Below are positions 15,932 to 23,534 of a DNA stretch of 40,459 nt, piece after piece (within the stretch, counting starts at the first letter, position 1; every line of letters begins with the position of its first letter). Origin of the DNA: Saprospiraceae bacterium. Lineage in GTDB: Bacteria; Bacteroidota; Bacteroidia; Chitinophagales; Saprospiraceae. Made by a program: the position numbers and the translations under genes. The notes under the pieces are model-generated. The model did not search any database. It was given only the letters and a program-made list of their open reading frames with translations, and was not told where the DNA came from. The DNA lies in assembly GCA_020629515.1 (NCBI GenBank), contig JAHDDE010000026.1, positions 6,108-46,566 of the forward strand. The letters run 5' to 3'.

Positions 15932-17010
15932 AAGTAAAGATATATGGTAAACCCTCATCACTCTATGAGTACATCAAAACGAATGTAACTCACGCCGCAG
16001 ACAAAGCTCATATTGGCCTAAACCTTAAGGAAATAATCAGTACAGACAAAATCATAGAAAATAAAATTATGAGTATTCCAGCAGTCGAAATTAATGGAGA
16101 GATAATCCAAAGGGGTAAAAGAGAACTGAATGACTATCTCGAAGAGCTGAACACGAAAATCATGCAAATAGAAAATTATGGGAATATGAGAAGAATAATA
16201 GTTCCAGTGGATTTTTCAACAACTGCTGATAATGCTGTGAATTATGCTTTTGAATTGTCACAACATATAGAAGGAGCAGTTATCCAAATCATCCATGTGT
16301 ACCACCCATCACCTCCTACTGCTAACGGCATCACTTATATTGATCCTAAAATTGAGGAACTCAGGCGTGATAAATTTAGAAAGTATGTAGAAAAAGTAAA
16401 TTTAAAATTCAACATCGGAGCAAAAAGTCAGACAATTATTGATGGCAAATTTCTTGTCGGATTTGCAGCTAAAGAAATAGTGAGATATGCACAAGAATTT
16501 AGCAATGCTATAGTCGTCTTAGGAAGTAATGGTGCTAATGGTACATTCAAAAAATTATTTGGATCTGTATCTACATCTGTAGCCCTAAATGGCAAAACAC
16601 CAGTGCTCATAGTACCACCGCAAGTAGAATTCAAAAGAATTAAAAAGGTGGCCTATGCCATCAATAAAAATGTCATGGATGATAATGTGGCTGCTGAATT
16701 AAAATCCTTTATAAAACCTTTCAATTCGAGATTAGATCTGGTACACATCAACTGTGATAAGGAACAAAAAACCTTGAACGATATCTATATCCCTAAGCGT
16801 TTAAAAAAAGGAAGTGTCTATTATCACAATCTGTGTCACGAAGATGTCAGCAAAGGTATCTACAAATACTGTGATCAAAATGATGTAGATCTCATATCCT
16901 TATCTCCCGATCGCAGAGGTTTTTTAAGCTCAATTTTTCATCAGAGCGTCACTAAGTCCTTTACTATAAGTACCAACAAACCCTTATTAATTATCCCTAT
17001 AAAAGTTTAA
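15925..17010 (+). CDS. Tandem universal stress protein with N-terminal thioredoxin-fold remnant
   Basis: In the 361-residue protein, residues 1-82 resemble a small thioredoxin-like domain (VKIYGKPSS, MSIPAVEINGEII with the cis-Pro), but the usual CxxC position reads PSSL, so it is redox-inactive. Residues about 88-232 form a USP domain (RRIIVPVDFS to GSNGANGTFKKLFGS) with the glycine-rich ATP-binding signature. Residues about 235-360 are a second USP domain with that loop degenerate (LSPDRRGFLSSIFHQS). The start ATG overlaps the CBS stop by seven bases, implying coupling. One ATP-binding and one degenerate USP half is a common pseudo-dimer arrangement. The function is probably a stress or energy-state sensor or chaperone-like role; the partner is unknown. 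Confidence 0.87.
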   Translation: MLEVKIYGKPSSLYEYIKTNVTHAADKAHIGLNLKEIISTDKIIENKIMSIPAVEINGEIIQRGKRELNDYLEELNTKIMQIENYGNMRRIIVPVDFSTTADNAVNYAFELSQHIEGAVIQIIHVYHPSPPTANGITYIDPKIEELRRDKFRKYVEKVNLKFNIGAKSQTIIDGKFLVGFAAKEIVRYAQEFSNAIVVLGSNGANGTFKKLFGSVSTSVALNGKTPVLIVPPQVEFKRIKKVAYAINKNVMDDNVAAELKSFIKPFNSRLDLVHINCDKEQKTLNDIYIPKRLKKGSVYYHNLCHEDVSKGIYKYCDQNDVDLISLSPDRRGFLSSIFHQSVTKSFTISTNKPLLIIPIKV

Positions 17011-17012
17011 TC

Positions 17013-17819
17013 ATGAAAAAAATCCTCGTACCTGTAGATTTTTCCTACGTTTCAGAAAACGCACTTGAGTACGCCATAAAGAGCAATCCCGATGCACATA
17101 TCGTGGTTATGCACGTCTTCAATGGTCTATTCTCTCAGCAAAATCGATATCTCAAATCTTGGACCACGAAGTCACAAGCGATATATGAACAACTGGTTAG
17201 GATGATCAAAGATGTATCTACATCACGAGATTGGAATAAAAACATATCAATAGAAGTTAGGGAAGGAGATGTTCTTAAACATATCAAAAAAGTTATTTCA
17301 GAATTTGACATAGATGAGATATATATGGGGACTAGAGATAAACACGATATTATCGATAAGCTCCTTGGCACTATCACTCTTTCAGTAGTCAAATCAGTTC
17401 ATATTCCAGTCTATGTAATACCACGTAGGGCAGCCTATACTCAGTATAATGGAGTCATGGTAGCCATCGATAATGAACAAGATTTTCAATTGGTCGCCAA
17501 AAAAATGAAAGAATGGAATAAAACTCATCGATCCTTTATCAAGTTTCAAAACGTTAACAACGATGATACTTTTAATCTCAGACAGACTGAGAGCCTTGTT
17601 TATCAGTTGCTAAGTGATAACCCCCACCCTTCTCCATTTGAAGTAAGTGTGGTGAGCAAAGGTCAAGTATCTCAATCACTATTAGAAATAGCTCAAGATG
17701 ATGCGCTTGATTTACTTGTGCTTTTCTCCAAGAAGGAGTCATTCTATAACTCCATATTCTTCAAAAGTTTATCCAAAGAGCTCATTTTGAATACCGAATT
17801 GCCATTACTTTTTCTGTAA
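17013..17819 (+). CDS. Tandem universal stress protein
   Basis: The 268-residue protein begins MKKILVPVDFS, typical of USP domain strand 1. The first domain runs to about 134 and ends with VVKSVHIPVYVIP. Its ATP loop is altered (MGTRDKHDIIDKLLGT) relative to Gx2Gx9G(S/T). The second domain (about 140-268) is also degenerate (LFSKKESFYNSIFFKS). It may therefore bind nucleotide weakly or not at all. It follows the previous USP gene by two bases and precedes the K+ channel gene by 30, within the operon that starts at promoter A. The exact role is unknown. Confidence 0.86.
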   Translation: MKKILVPVDFSYVSENALEYAIKSNPDAHIVVMHVFNGLFSQQNRYLKSWTTKSQAIYEQLVRMIKDVSTSRDWNKNISIEVREGDVLKHIKKVISEFDIDEIYMGTRDKHDIIDKLLGTITLSVVKSVHIPVYVIPRRAAYTQYNGVMVAIDNEQDFQLVAKKMKEWNKTHRSFIKFQNVNNDDTFNLRQTESLVYQLLSDNPHPSPFEVSVVSKGQVSQSLLEIAQDDALDLLVLFSKKESFYNSIFFKSLSKELILNTELPLLFL

Positions 17820-17849
17820 CAAGAGCTCAACGAGCGCATGTAATTCTCA

Positions 17850-18173
17850 ATGAAATATATTTTCACCAAGACTTTATGGTCATTTTTGAATGATCGTGAG
17901 TACCGACAGCTCCTCTTAACTACCTTTTTTGTATTGGCTTTAGGGAGCATAGTATATAGAGTCTTAGAAGGTTGGTCATGGATTGATTCTATTTATTTCT
18001 CTCTGATCACATTGACTACTATTGGTTATGGAGATTTTTCTCCTCAGACAACAGAAGGTAAGCTGTTTACCATCTTTTACATACTTATTGGTGTGGGGAT
18101 CATCTTAACCTTTATTAACACTGTCTATCATCACTATTTTTCTAACAGAAATGAAGATGACTCTAAACAATAG
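17850..18173 (+). CDS. Minimal two-helix K+ channel
   Basis: The 107-residue protein has the KcsA-like pore plan. TM1 is about 20-37 (LLLTTFFVLALGSIVYRV), the pore helix and filter are about 46-62 with the canonical TTIGYGD at 56-62, and TM2 is about 71-93 (KLFTIFYILIGVGIILTFINTVY). A short charged tail follows, without an RCK domain, so gating by a separate partner is possible. A potassium channel at the end of a CBS/USP operon suggests control of membrane potential or K+ under the same stress; the CBS or USP proteins are candidate regulators, but this is inference. The pore family assignment is firm. Confidence 0.92.
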   Translation: MKYIFTKTLWSFLNDREYRQLLLTTFFVLALGSIVYRVLEGWSWIDSIYFSLITLTTIGYGDFSPQTTEGKLFTIFYILIGVGIILTFINTVYHHYFSNRNEDDSKQ

Positions 18174-18184
18174 GTTTAACAATC

Positions 18185-18250
18185 ATGATGATAATCATTG
18201 GCAGAATTGATATAGATCATGTTTTGTCTTGGCTGATGATCTCATCTTTG
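18185..18250 (+). promoter_or_regulatory. Tandem FNR-like operator plus -7 element (promoter B)
   Basis: ATGAT-GATA-ATCAT (18185-18198) and TTGAT-ATAG-ATCAT (18207-18220) have centres 22 bp apart. CATCTTTG (18243-18250) is one mismatch from TAnnTTTG and ends exactly 36.5 bp from the proximal centre, as at promoter A. The predicted start is near 18255, giving a leader of about 90 bases before the CBS gene at 18345. Confidence 0.75.
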
Positions 18251-18298
18251 ATATATCATAAAAAAGATAATTGGAAGCAATTAATTGATAGTGACTAT

Positions 18299-18320
18299 GG
18301 GAGGTGAGGACCTCCCTTTT
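18299..18320 (+). terminator. Terminator-like hairpin in the leader of the second CBS operon
   Basis: GGGAGGT, loop GAGG, ACCTCCC form a perfect 7-bp GC-rich stem followed by TTTT. It could end read-through from the USP/K+ channel operon. It also lies downstream of predicted promoter B and upstream of the CBS start codon, so it may act as an attenuator or leader structure. Confidence 0.6.
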
Positions 18321-18344
18321 AATCAAATTAAATGAAGATTTTAA

Positions 18345-18797
18345 ATGTGTATTTCTAATAAAAAAATAACTGAGTTAATGACGGCCAATCCTACATCTGT
18401 ACACGCAGATACATTGATGAAAGAGGTAGCTAAAATATTCGAAAATGCCTCATTTCATCATATTCCCGTCGTCGATGATGATGGCACCTGCATAGGCGTG
18501 ATTAGCAAGTCAGATTATTATCAACTTCAAGATAAATTCACTCTTTTTGGATGCGGTAATGCACAGGAGGATAATGATAGGTTCTTTGATAGTATAACTG
18601 CTGAAGAAGTAATCACTGAAAAATTAGTTCACCTAAGCATTAATGCAAAGGTCAAGGAAGCCATCTCAATTTTCTTAGAAAATAAGGTACACAGTATAGT
18701 GATACAGGAAAATGGAGTTCTTAGAGGAATCCTTACACCGTATGATATTATTCAAGAGGTAGAAGTTCTTCCTTGTTTAGAACTCCAAACTGCATAA
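18345..18797 (+). CDS. CBS-domain pair protein
   Basis: This 150-residue protein has two CBS motifs: about 7-58 (ITELMTANPTSVHADTLMKEV to CIGVISKSDYYQL) and about 85-143 (VITEKLVHLSINAKVKEAISIF to LRGILTPYDIIQEV). The layout matches the CBS protein at 15482, with a similar long acidic linker, so the two are probable paralogues. It should bind an adenine nucleotide and act as a soluble regulator. It follows promoter B and precedes another CBS gene by one base. No catalytic domain is attached. Confidence 0.87.
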   Translation: MCISNKKITELMTANPTSVHADTLMKEVAKIFENASFHHIPVVDDDGTCIGVISKSDYYQLQDKFTLFGCGNAQEDNDRFFDSITAEEVITEKLVHLSINAKVKEAISIFLENKVHSIVIQENGVLRGILTPYDIIQEVEVLPCLELQTA

Positions 18798-18798
18798 C

Positions 18799-19248
18799 AT
18801 GAAGCCTCTCGTAAAAGATATCATGGTTGACGCAGTCAATACTGTCTCCCCTGAAACGACATTTGATCAGCTCATATCATTGATGCGTACTAAGCAGACA
18901 TCACACTTAGTGGTAACTAATACAGAAAACAAGGTCTTAGGAATGATCTCCTCAAAAGACATTATGAATAAGCTTCTGTCAATTGCCTACTCCACTTCTG
19001 GCAAGGCTTATACACTCAAGATGATGCATAGCTTTTTAGCTTGTGATATGATGACGACACCTGTAGTCAGTATAGGCCAACACGCATCATTGTCCTATGC
19101 TCATAAGTTGTTGTTATCTCATGATGTTCATGCACTGGCAGTTGTTGATGATGATCAAAAGCTCATAGGTATAATCACTTACTATGATCTATTGAAGACA
19201 TTGTTTCCAAATCCATCTAAAAACTTATTGTTAAGCGCATCAAATTAA
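18799..19248 (+). CDS. CBS-domain pair protein
   Basis: This 149-residue protein has two CBS motifs: about 5-55 (VKDIMVDAVNTVSPETTFDQL to VLGMISSKDIMNKL) and about 80-138 (ACDMMTTPVVSIGQHASLSYA to LIGIITYYDLLKTL). It starts one base after the stop of the preceding CBS gene, so the two are co-translated and might form a hetero-complex. With the protein encoded at 15482, this makes three stand-alone CBS pairs within 4 kb, all predicted to lie under the same tandem operators. Ligand and partner are unknown. Confidence 0.86.
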   Translation: MKPLVKDIMVDAVNTVSPETTFDQLISLMRTKQTSHLVVTNTENKVLGMISSKDIMNKLLSIAYSTSGKAYTLKMMHSFLACDMMTTPVVSIGQHASLSYAHKLLLSHDVHALAVVDDDQKLIGIITYYDLLKTLFPNPSKNLLLSASN

Positions 19249-19254
19249 GAGGCG

Positions 19255-19983
19255 ATGAAAACTATATTTTTCTTATTAATCTCTATTGTTTTAGTCGTCG
19301 ACCAGGTCAGAGACGATAATAGGCCGCAAGAAATCGAATGCTTTGTTGAGTTAGATCAAGAGCTCCTTAATTTATGGCCGACAATGCAAGTCAAGGATGA
19401 ATATGACTTATCCATCGTGCAGAAAAAAATAAAAGATCTTTGGTGCGACCATTTTGTCTATCATTTTAAAGATGAAAATCTGGTTTATGTATCATCCCAA
19501 GTTGATGTTATAATACAATTAAATTTGAATGATCGTCAATTAATAACCATATCTGCGTGGAACCTACTAAGAGCTAATCAAGAATTAAGGAATTCACATC
19601 ATATCACGGACTATCCATTAGACCCGTTATTTGACTTTTTTATGTATCATCAGGAGACAAAATCGACCATTTCAGACCCCTTGTTTGGCTTAAGAGAATG
19701 GGGAGAATTTGTAAAAAATATTGATGATATGACTTCAGAATTTGAGTCATATCAGTGCATAGTTGAAAGCCAAATAGCGCTATACTTCCCGTTGATGGAT
19801 ATACAAACACATAATATGATAGTATCCGATTTAGGTCAATGTATTGAAGATCTTTATGCATCCCTTGATTCAGGTTATACTGACGACTTCATCATGCCAT
19901 GTGACATGATCGAGACCAAATATGCAGAACTCCTAAGGCTATACTCTTCAATATGTCAAAGCCAAGAATTACCTGGGCTATAA
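19255..19983 (+). CDS. Hypothetical protein with N-terminal hydrophobic segment
   Basis: The 242-residue protein starts with a short hydrophobic stretch (MKTIFFLLISIVLVVDQV) that may be a signal peptide or anchor, without a lipobox. The rest is acidic, rich in Asp, Glu and Leu, and mostly helical in character, with a few Cys residues (ECFVEL, SYQCIVES, DLGQCIEDL, MPCDMIE). I do not recognise the family. It begins six bases after the CBS gene stop, so it is probably the last member of that operon and expressed with it. A periplasmic or membrane-linked role is possible; function unknown. Confidence 0.65.
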   Translation: MKTIFFLLISIVLVVDQVRDDNRPQEIECFVELDQELLNLWPTMQVKDEYDLSIVQKKIKDLWCDHFVYHFKDENLVYVSSQVDVIIQLNLNDRQLITISAWNLLRANQELRNSHHITDYPLDPLFDFFMYHQETKSTISDPLFGLREWGEFVKNIDDMTSEFESYQCIVESQIALYFPLMDIQTHNMIVSDLGQCIEDLYASLDSGYTDDFIMPCDMIETKYAELLRLYSSICQSQELPGL

Positions 19984-19989
19984 ATTCTG

Positions 19990-20680
19990 TACTTAAGGGT
20001 ATTGTGAATTACCTCTTGATTACATAATTGCACTATCATTCGCCATAGTTGATATGTCAACATCTATCCAATTTATAAATGCTCGTCTGTATGAAGCCAA
20101 TGAACTCTATTGTTTGCTGGTGATATAACCTTATTTGGTGGAACTTGCTGTGACGGTTTCAAAGTCAATTGAGAGATATTAATAAGAGCATTAACTCCAT
20201 GCTTATTCAGCACCTAATATTCGTAAAAAGGAGCTTTTAATAATAGTGTCGAGTCTGGTACGCTCAAAATTCTGCTCGCCAATATTTGCCCCTGTAGAGT
20301 ATCTTGATTAGTTGTGAAATTTAACTCAATTCCAGCATCGTCAAACGAGTGTGGCCTGCAGTTGATATATCAACTTTATCACTCACCCCCAAACCTAATG
20401 GCGCAGTGTTCATAGTTTAGGGGGAGGCGTTGTTTCTCACAGCATGTATAATACACCTGCTTTATCAAAAGTTGTTTTGATACCTAAATCTTTAAACTGA
20501 TAATAGGCGATAATACTATCGTCTTGTTCTGGATCTTTGATGAGATGTTTAAGCCTTCTCACTTCACCTATCGATAAAGCCCTATCCCATATACAATTAG
20601 TACTGTATAATTCCTCCCTGCCCAACCTTTGTAACTTCCGGTAAAATTAATCACAACTCTTCCATCGACTTAGATTAAGA
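19990..20680 (-). pseudogene. Decayed LamG-type secreted protein gene
   Basis: No intact gene covers this stretch, but the minus strand retains fragments of one protein in shifting frames. They are: VVINFTGSYKGWAG near 20660; a LamG-like piece, IWDRALSIGEVRRLK and SIIAYYQF, at 20437-20625; APLGLGVSDKVDIST; then LNFTTNQDTLQGQI to KAPFYEY; then VLNKHGVNALINIS. Typical homologues read YWV at the last junction. Here TAG (20214-20216) stands where TGG is expected, so a Trp codon became a stop. At least two frameshifts (near 20445 and 20345) are also needed. The order matches Bacteroidota surface proteins with a concanavalin-like domain. Both ends are missing, so this is a remnant rather than a split functional gene. 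Confidence 0.72.
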
Positions 20681-20690
20681 TCGATAAAAA

Positions 20691-20726
20691 CTAAAAGGAG
20701 TGAACATCAGTAGATGTTCACTCCTT
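20691..20726 (-). terminator. Strong intrinsic terminator
   Basis: A perfect 14-bp stem, 20695-20708 paired with 20713-20726 and loop AGTA, contains GGAGTGAACATC. On the minus strand it is followed by a T-rich tract (TTTTAGTTTTT). It suits the minus-strand 77-codon gene ending at 20881, leaving a 3' UTR of about 150 bases. The 20727-20880 stretch shows nothing else. Confidence 0.8.
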
Positions 20727-20880
20727 GATTAATGCTGAGCTAAAACCCAAAATAAAGTACGATTGGTTGAGACAATTTAGATGATTTTTTCTACCACTTC
20801 GTGAAAGATGTTATCACACTAATGGGTTCCTCTCAGCTGGGTTCGATTGATGCAATGGTCAAATTGGGTTGATTTATAAC

Positions 20881-21114
20881 TTATGCTGCCTTATTACCAG
20901 TTATAGATTGAGGCGTCACAATCTTCATGTCTACCTTCTTTGACTTAGTTGTTTTTTTAGACCAAAATGTAACACCCAGCATAGCACTTAAAAAAATGGG
21001 TACAGCCAAGTATGCAAAGATCGGTGCCCCAATAAATAGGGATCCTATAACGATCGTCATAAGCATGTAAAATCGGATTATGATGGTGTCAAAAGAGGCT
21101 TCAAAATAATTCAT
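20881..21114 (-). CDS. Small two-helix membrane protein, unknown
   Basis: The 77-residue protein has two adjoining hydrophobic helices, about 8-30 and 31-50 (MLMTIVIGSLFIGAPIFAY, LAVPIFLSAMLGVTFW), followed by a basic tail (SKKTTKSKKVDMK). No family is recognised. Three points support a real gene: a predicted tandem-operator promoter directly upstream (21147-21212), a strong terminator downstream on the same strand, and membrane-protein composition. It may be a small inner-membrane stress protein of the local regulon. Confidence 0.68.
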   Translation of the reverse strand: MNYFEASFDTIIIRFYMLMTIVIGSLFIGAPIFAYLAVPIFLSAMLGVTFWSKKTTKSKKVDMKIVTPQSITGNKAA

Positions 21115-21146
21115 GATATATTGATTTAATGATTTTATTAATACTG

Positions 21147-21212
21147 TAAAGATGATGGGTTAATGCGTCTGGACATATGACTTTGATCAATAGAAAGGAT
21201 GATCTTCATCAT
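21147..21212 (-). promoter_or_regulatory. Tandem FNR-like operator plus weak -7 element (promoter D)
   Basis: On the plus strand the boxes read ATGAT-CTTC-ATCAT (21199-21212, perfect) and ATGAC-TTTG-ATCAA (21177-21190), with centres 22 bp apart. At the expected place for a minus-strand promoter, CATCTTTA (21154-21147) matches four of the six fixed -7 positions, with the 36.5-bp spacing. It points at the 77-codon membrane protein gene. This is the weakest -7 of the four regions. Confidence 0.66.
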
Positions 21213-21223
21213 AAAATATTCAT

Positions 21224-21907
21224 TCAAAAATATTTTTCTATCGAGATAGGTATTAGCACATCACATTCCATCATATTAGTCTCCTGCTTGATTAACTCTT
21301 CAAATTCTATAAGCGTTGGTCTTAAAGTATATTTAAGCTCATTTGATCTATCTGCCCATGCCTCATAATTCTCAGTAAGACTGCTGATAGTTTCTTCCTT
21401 ATCAGGGACGTCGATTAGCTCCCATAGCAGCTCACCTCCTCCCGATGGAGTAATCATAAAAGTGATCCAATTCTGTTCTTCTGTCTGTTGATTAAGAAAC
21501 AACCGTCCTTTATGTTGTTTAACTATTTGCCTCTCTCCTATAGAAAACAGCGTGTCCCTATATGTGATAATCGCCATTAACGAATCTTCATTGATCATCA
21601 CAAAAGGAAAACATTGCTTCTTTCCAGGTATATACAATCCTCCATCTACAATAGAACAATTCTCCGTTTCCTTAACTCGATTGATATCGGCTATAAACTG
21701 GTAATTGCTTTGTTCGAATATAATCCTGTCTTCGACATAAATCTGGTTGCTATCACTCTGACAGAGATAAATACCTTGGTATTCTTCTGGTATATAATTC
21801 AGGACAGCTACTCCTGGCGGCATAGCATCATCAAAAAACACATTCATCTCACAGCCCCCTAAAAGACAAAAACTCATTATAATAAGTATCAGTTCAGTCA
21901 ACTTCAT
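21224..21907 (-). CDS. Hypothetical lipoprotein
   Basis: The 227-residue protein starts with a clear lipoprotein signal (MKLTELILIIMSFCLLGGC, lipid Cys19). The mature part contains YIPEEYQGIYLCQSD, a strand-rich middle and a C-terminal segment with TLRPTLIEFEELIKQETN. No enzyme motif is seen and I do not recognise the family. Repeated short strands with polar turns suggest a small beta-structured envelope protein. It lies upstream of promoter D on the same strand and downstream of the USP gene (123 bases away), with no FNR-like box of its own. Confidence 0.7.
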   Translation of the reverse strand: MKLTELILIIMSFCLLGGCEMNVFFDDAMPPGVAVLNYIPEEYQGIYLCQSDSNQIYVEDRIIFEQSNYQFIADINRVKETENCSIVDGGLYIPGKKQCFPFVMINEDSLMAIITYRDTLFSIGERQIVKQHKGRLFLNQQTEEQNWITFMITPSGGGELLWELIDVPDKEETISSLTENYEAWADRSNELKYTLRPTLIEFEELIKQETNMMECDVLIPISIEKYF

Positions 21908-22030
21908 AAGACTAATATTTGAAAGTTACGGTATCATGTAAGAATACAAATGATCATTTACTCGCATTCTTAAAATGACTTCCTTGATTAAAAATTTGAT
22001 AAATAGTAATTATTAGGCCCGATTATTTTT

Positions 22031-22804
22031 TTAATAATCTATAGATAAGACAGGTATGTCGATATGATTAACCATCAACTCTACATTACTTCCTTGAATT
22101 ATTCTTTTGATTGGATTGCGATTGTGATTTGATATTCCGACAATGTCTATTCCTAATTCTTGTATGAAATGTCTTGCGCCTGCCTCAACAGAATAATCTG
22201 AATAAAAGTGACATTTGATATCCATATCACTTGCTATCTTTTCAAAGCTCTGCTGCGCTCTTGACACCATGACATATGGTTCAGAAAAAAACGAAGATGT
22301 GTTAATCGTCAACAGATGTAATTCTCTAACACCTAATTTGCGTATAATCGTCAAAAATTGTTCAAAGCATGTTTGCTCGGACTTTGCTAAAGAAGTAACA
22401 AAAGCAGCCTTCTCAAAAGAAATAGAGCGAATCTCCTCTTTGATAACTAAGATTGGACAATGAAGCTTACGCACAACCTTTTGGGTATTAGACCCAATAA
22501 ACCATTCGCTCTTGCCACTCACCCCATGCGATCCTATAACTATAAGATCTATGTCGTGATCTAACAGATAGTTTTGCAATGCTACGTGGAGCTTAGCTTC
22601 ACCAATTTGGTAACTACATCGAGTTCCCCTACTGACAATCTCACTACTGAGTTTTGACAAGGTATTCTTGTGATCTTCGTTTTGAGATTCACATGAGTGA
22701 AATATTATAAGCTCCTCAACGTCCAAAGGAACAATCAATTGTTCCGCAAATGCTAATGCATTCATTGAGCAATCGGAAAAATCTAAGGGTACTAAAATTT
22801 TCAT
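22031..22804 (-). CDS. Tandem universal stress protein
   Basis: The 257-residue protein begins MKILVPLDFSDCSMNALAFA. The first USP domain (about 1-122) has the ATP-loop-like signature GSHGVSGKSEWFIGS followed by LHCPILVIK. The second domain (about 128-257) ends with GISNHNRNPIKRIIQGS and IDIPVLSIDY, a less typical loop. At least the first half probably binds ATP. The start lies 14 bases after the stop of the hibernation-factor-like gene, so it is the third gene of the operon that starts near promoter C. Co-expression of a USP with a ribosome-hibernation factor points to a growth-arrest role. Confidence 0.88.
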   Translation of the reverse strand: MKILVPLDFSDCSMNALAFAEQLIVPLDVEELIIFHSCESQNEDHKNTLSKLSSEIVSRGTRCSYQIGEAKLHVALQNYLLDHDIDLIVIGSHGVSGKSEWFIGSNTQKVVRKLHCPILVIKEEIRSISFEKAAFVTSLAKSEQTCFEQFLTIIRKLGVRELHLLTINTSSFFSEPYVMVSRAQQSFEKIASDMDIKCHFYSDYSVEAGARHFIQELGIDIVGISNHNRNPIKRIIQGSNVELMVNHIDIPVLSIDY

Positions 22805-22818
22805 ATAATCACTTAAAT

Positions 22819-23142
22819 TTATAATTGACCAATGAGCTTATGAGTATTATCCTTTTTATGATAGTGACGCTCCTTATACTTTTCTATTAATCTATTCATC
22901 TTGAGGATGGCTTCATATGCAGCTCTATTTTCGACTTGATTGATGCCTTCTGCATATAGACTTTTACCTTTTTCAGGTTTAATAAGTAGCGACACTTTAT
23001 ATTTATTTTCTACCGCTTTTACCGCTATATCTATTGTATTGATGAATGGATATTTTCCATACTTTTTATTGAGAAGGCTATCATAGTAACCTTTTAACAA
23101 TTCTTGATTTTGATGCTTTGGTGCTTCTAATTTGATGTCCAT
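22819..23142 (-). CDS. Ribosome hibernation promoting factor-like protein (S30AE family)
   Basis: This short, basic 107-residue protein matches the single-domain HPF/YfiA layout: an N-terminal beta strand, then YKVSLLIKPEKGKSLYAEG, ENRAAYEAILKMNRLIEKYKE and a basic C-terminal tail (RHYHKK). HPF-type proteins bind the small ribosomal subunit near the mRNA and tRNA sites and keep ribosomes inactive and protected. It lacks the C-terminal dimerisation domain of long HPF. It is the second gene of a three-gene operon behind promoter C. The resemblance is moderate, so it could be a diverged paralogue; a standard housekeeping HPF may exist elsewhere in the genome. Confidence 0.75.
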   Translation of the reverse strand: MDIKLEAPKHQNQELLKGYYDSLLNKKYGKYPFINTIDIAVKAVENKYKVSLLIKPEKGKSLYAEGINQVENRAAYEAILKMNRLIEKYKERHYHKKDNTHKLIGQL

Positions 23143-23150
23143 GATTTTAT

Positions 23151-23513
23151 TTATTTAGATAGTTGTGAATGTAATCCCTTACGGTTTTGAACTTCCAGAG
23201 TCCAATGATCTGTTTTGATCGTCTGTAACCATAGATCGGCGGACCGCCTGAATATCTGAATATTCATTCCCAGTTTAGCCAAAAATTCGTATTCCAAGGA
23301 TTCTATTGTTTTTTGGTGATCAAGATCAATCTGGACGGGTACGTTTATATCAGTGATCTCTGAAATATTTAGACTATTATCCCATTCATCTTGAGGTGCA
23401 GAACCTTCGTATTTTTGATGACTGGTCTGATAAAATCTAATATCTAACCCAGGAAATAAAAAATTGAACTTTTGCCTTAATTCAGCAAGGGACTGTTGTG
23501 GATATATAGTCAT
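23151..23513 (-). CDS. Conserved-looking small protein of unknown function
   Basis: The 120-residue soluble protein contains SLAELRQKFNFLFPGLDIRFYQ, then LEYEFLAKLGMNIQIFRRSADLWLQT and TDHWTLEVQNRKG. I recall similar proteins in Bacteroidota but know no function. It is the first gene after promoter C and is eight bases from the hibernation-factor-like gene, so its product probably acts in the same stress response. The F..FPGL and FRRSADLWLQT stretches look like the conserved core. Confidence 0.68.
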   Translation of the reverse strand: MTIYPQQSLAELRQKFNFLFPGLDIRFYQTSHQKYEGSAPQDEWDNSLNISEITDINVPVQIDLDHQKTIESLEYEFLAKLGMNIQIFRRSADLWLQTIKTDHWTLEVQNRKGLHSQLSK

Positions 23514-23534
23514 TTCTTATACATTTTATATGTA

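Noticed and set aside
20437-20625. 62-codon ORF as an intact small gene
   Set aside because: Its LamG-like sequence continues in other frames on both sides, so it is a fragment of the decayed gene.
21924-21937. Possible fifth FNR-like box upstream of the lipoprotein gene (AGTTA-CGGT-ATCAT)
   Set aside because: Only one half-site is good and no second box lies 22 bp away, unlike the four accepted regions.
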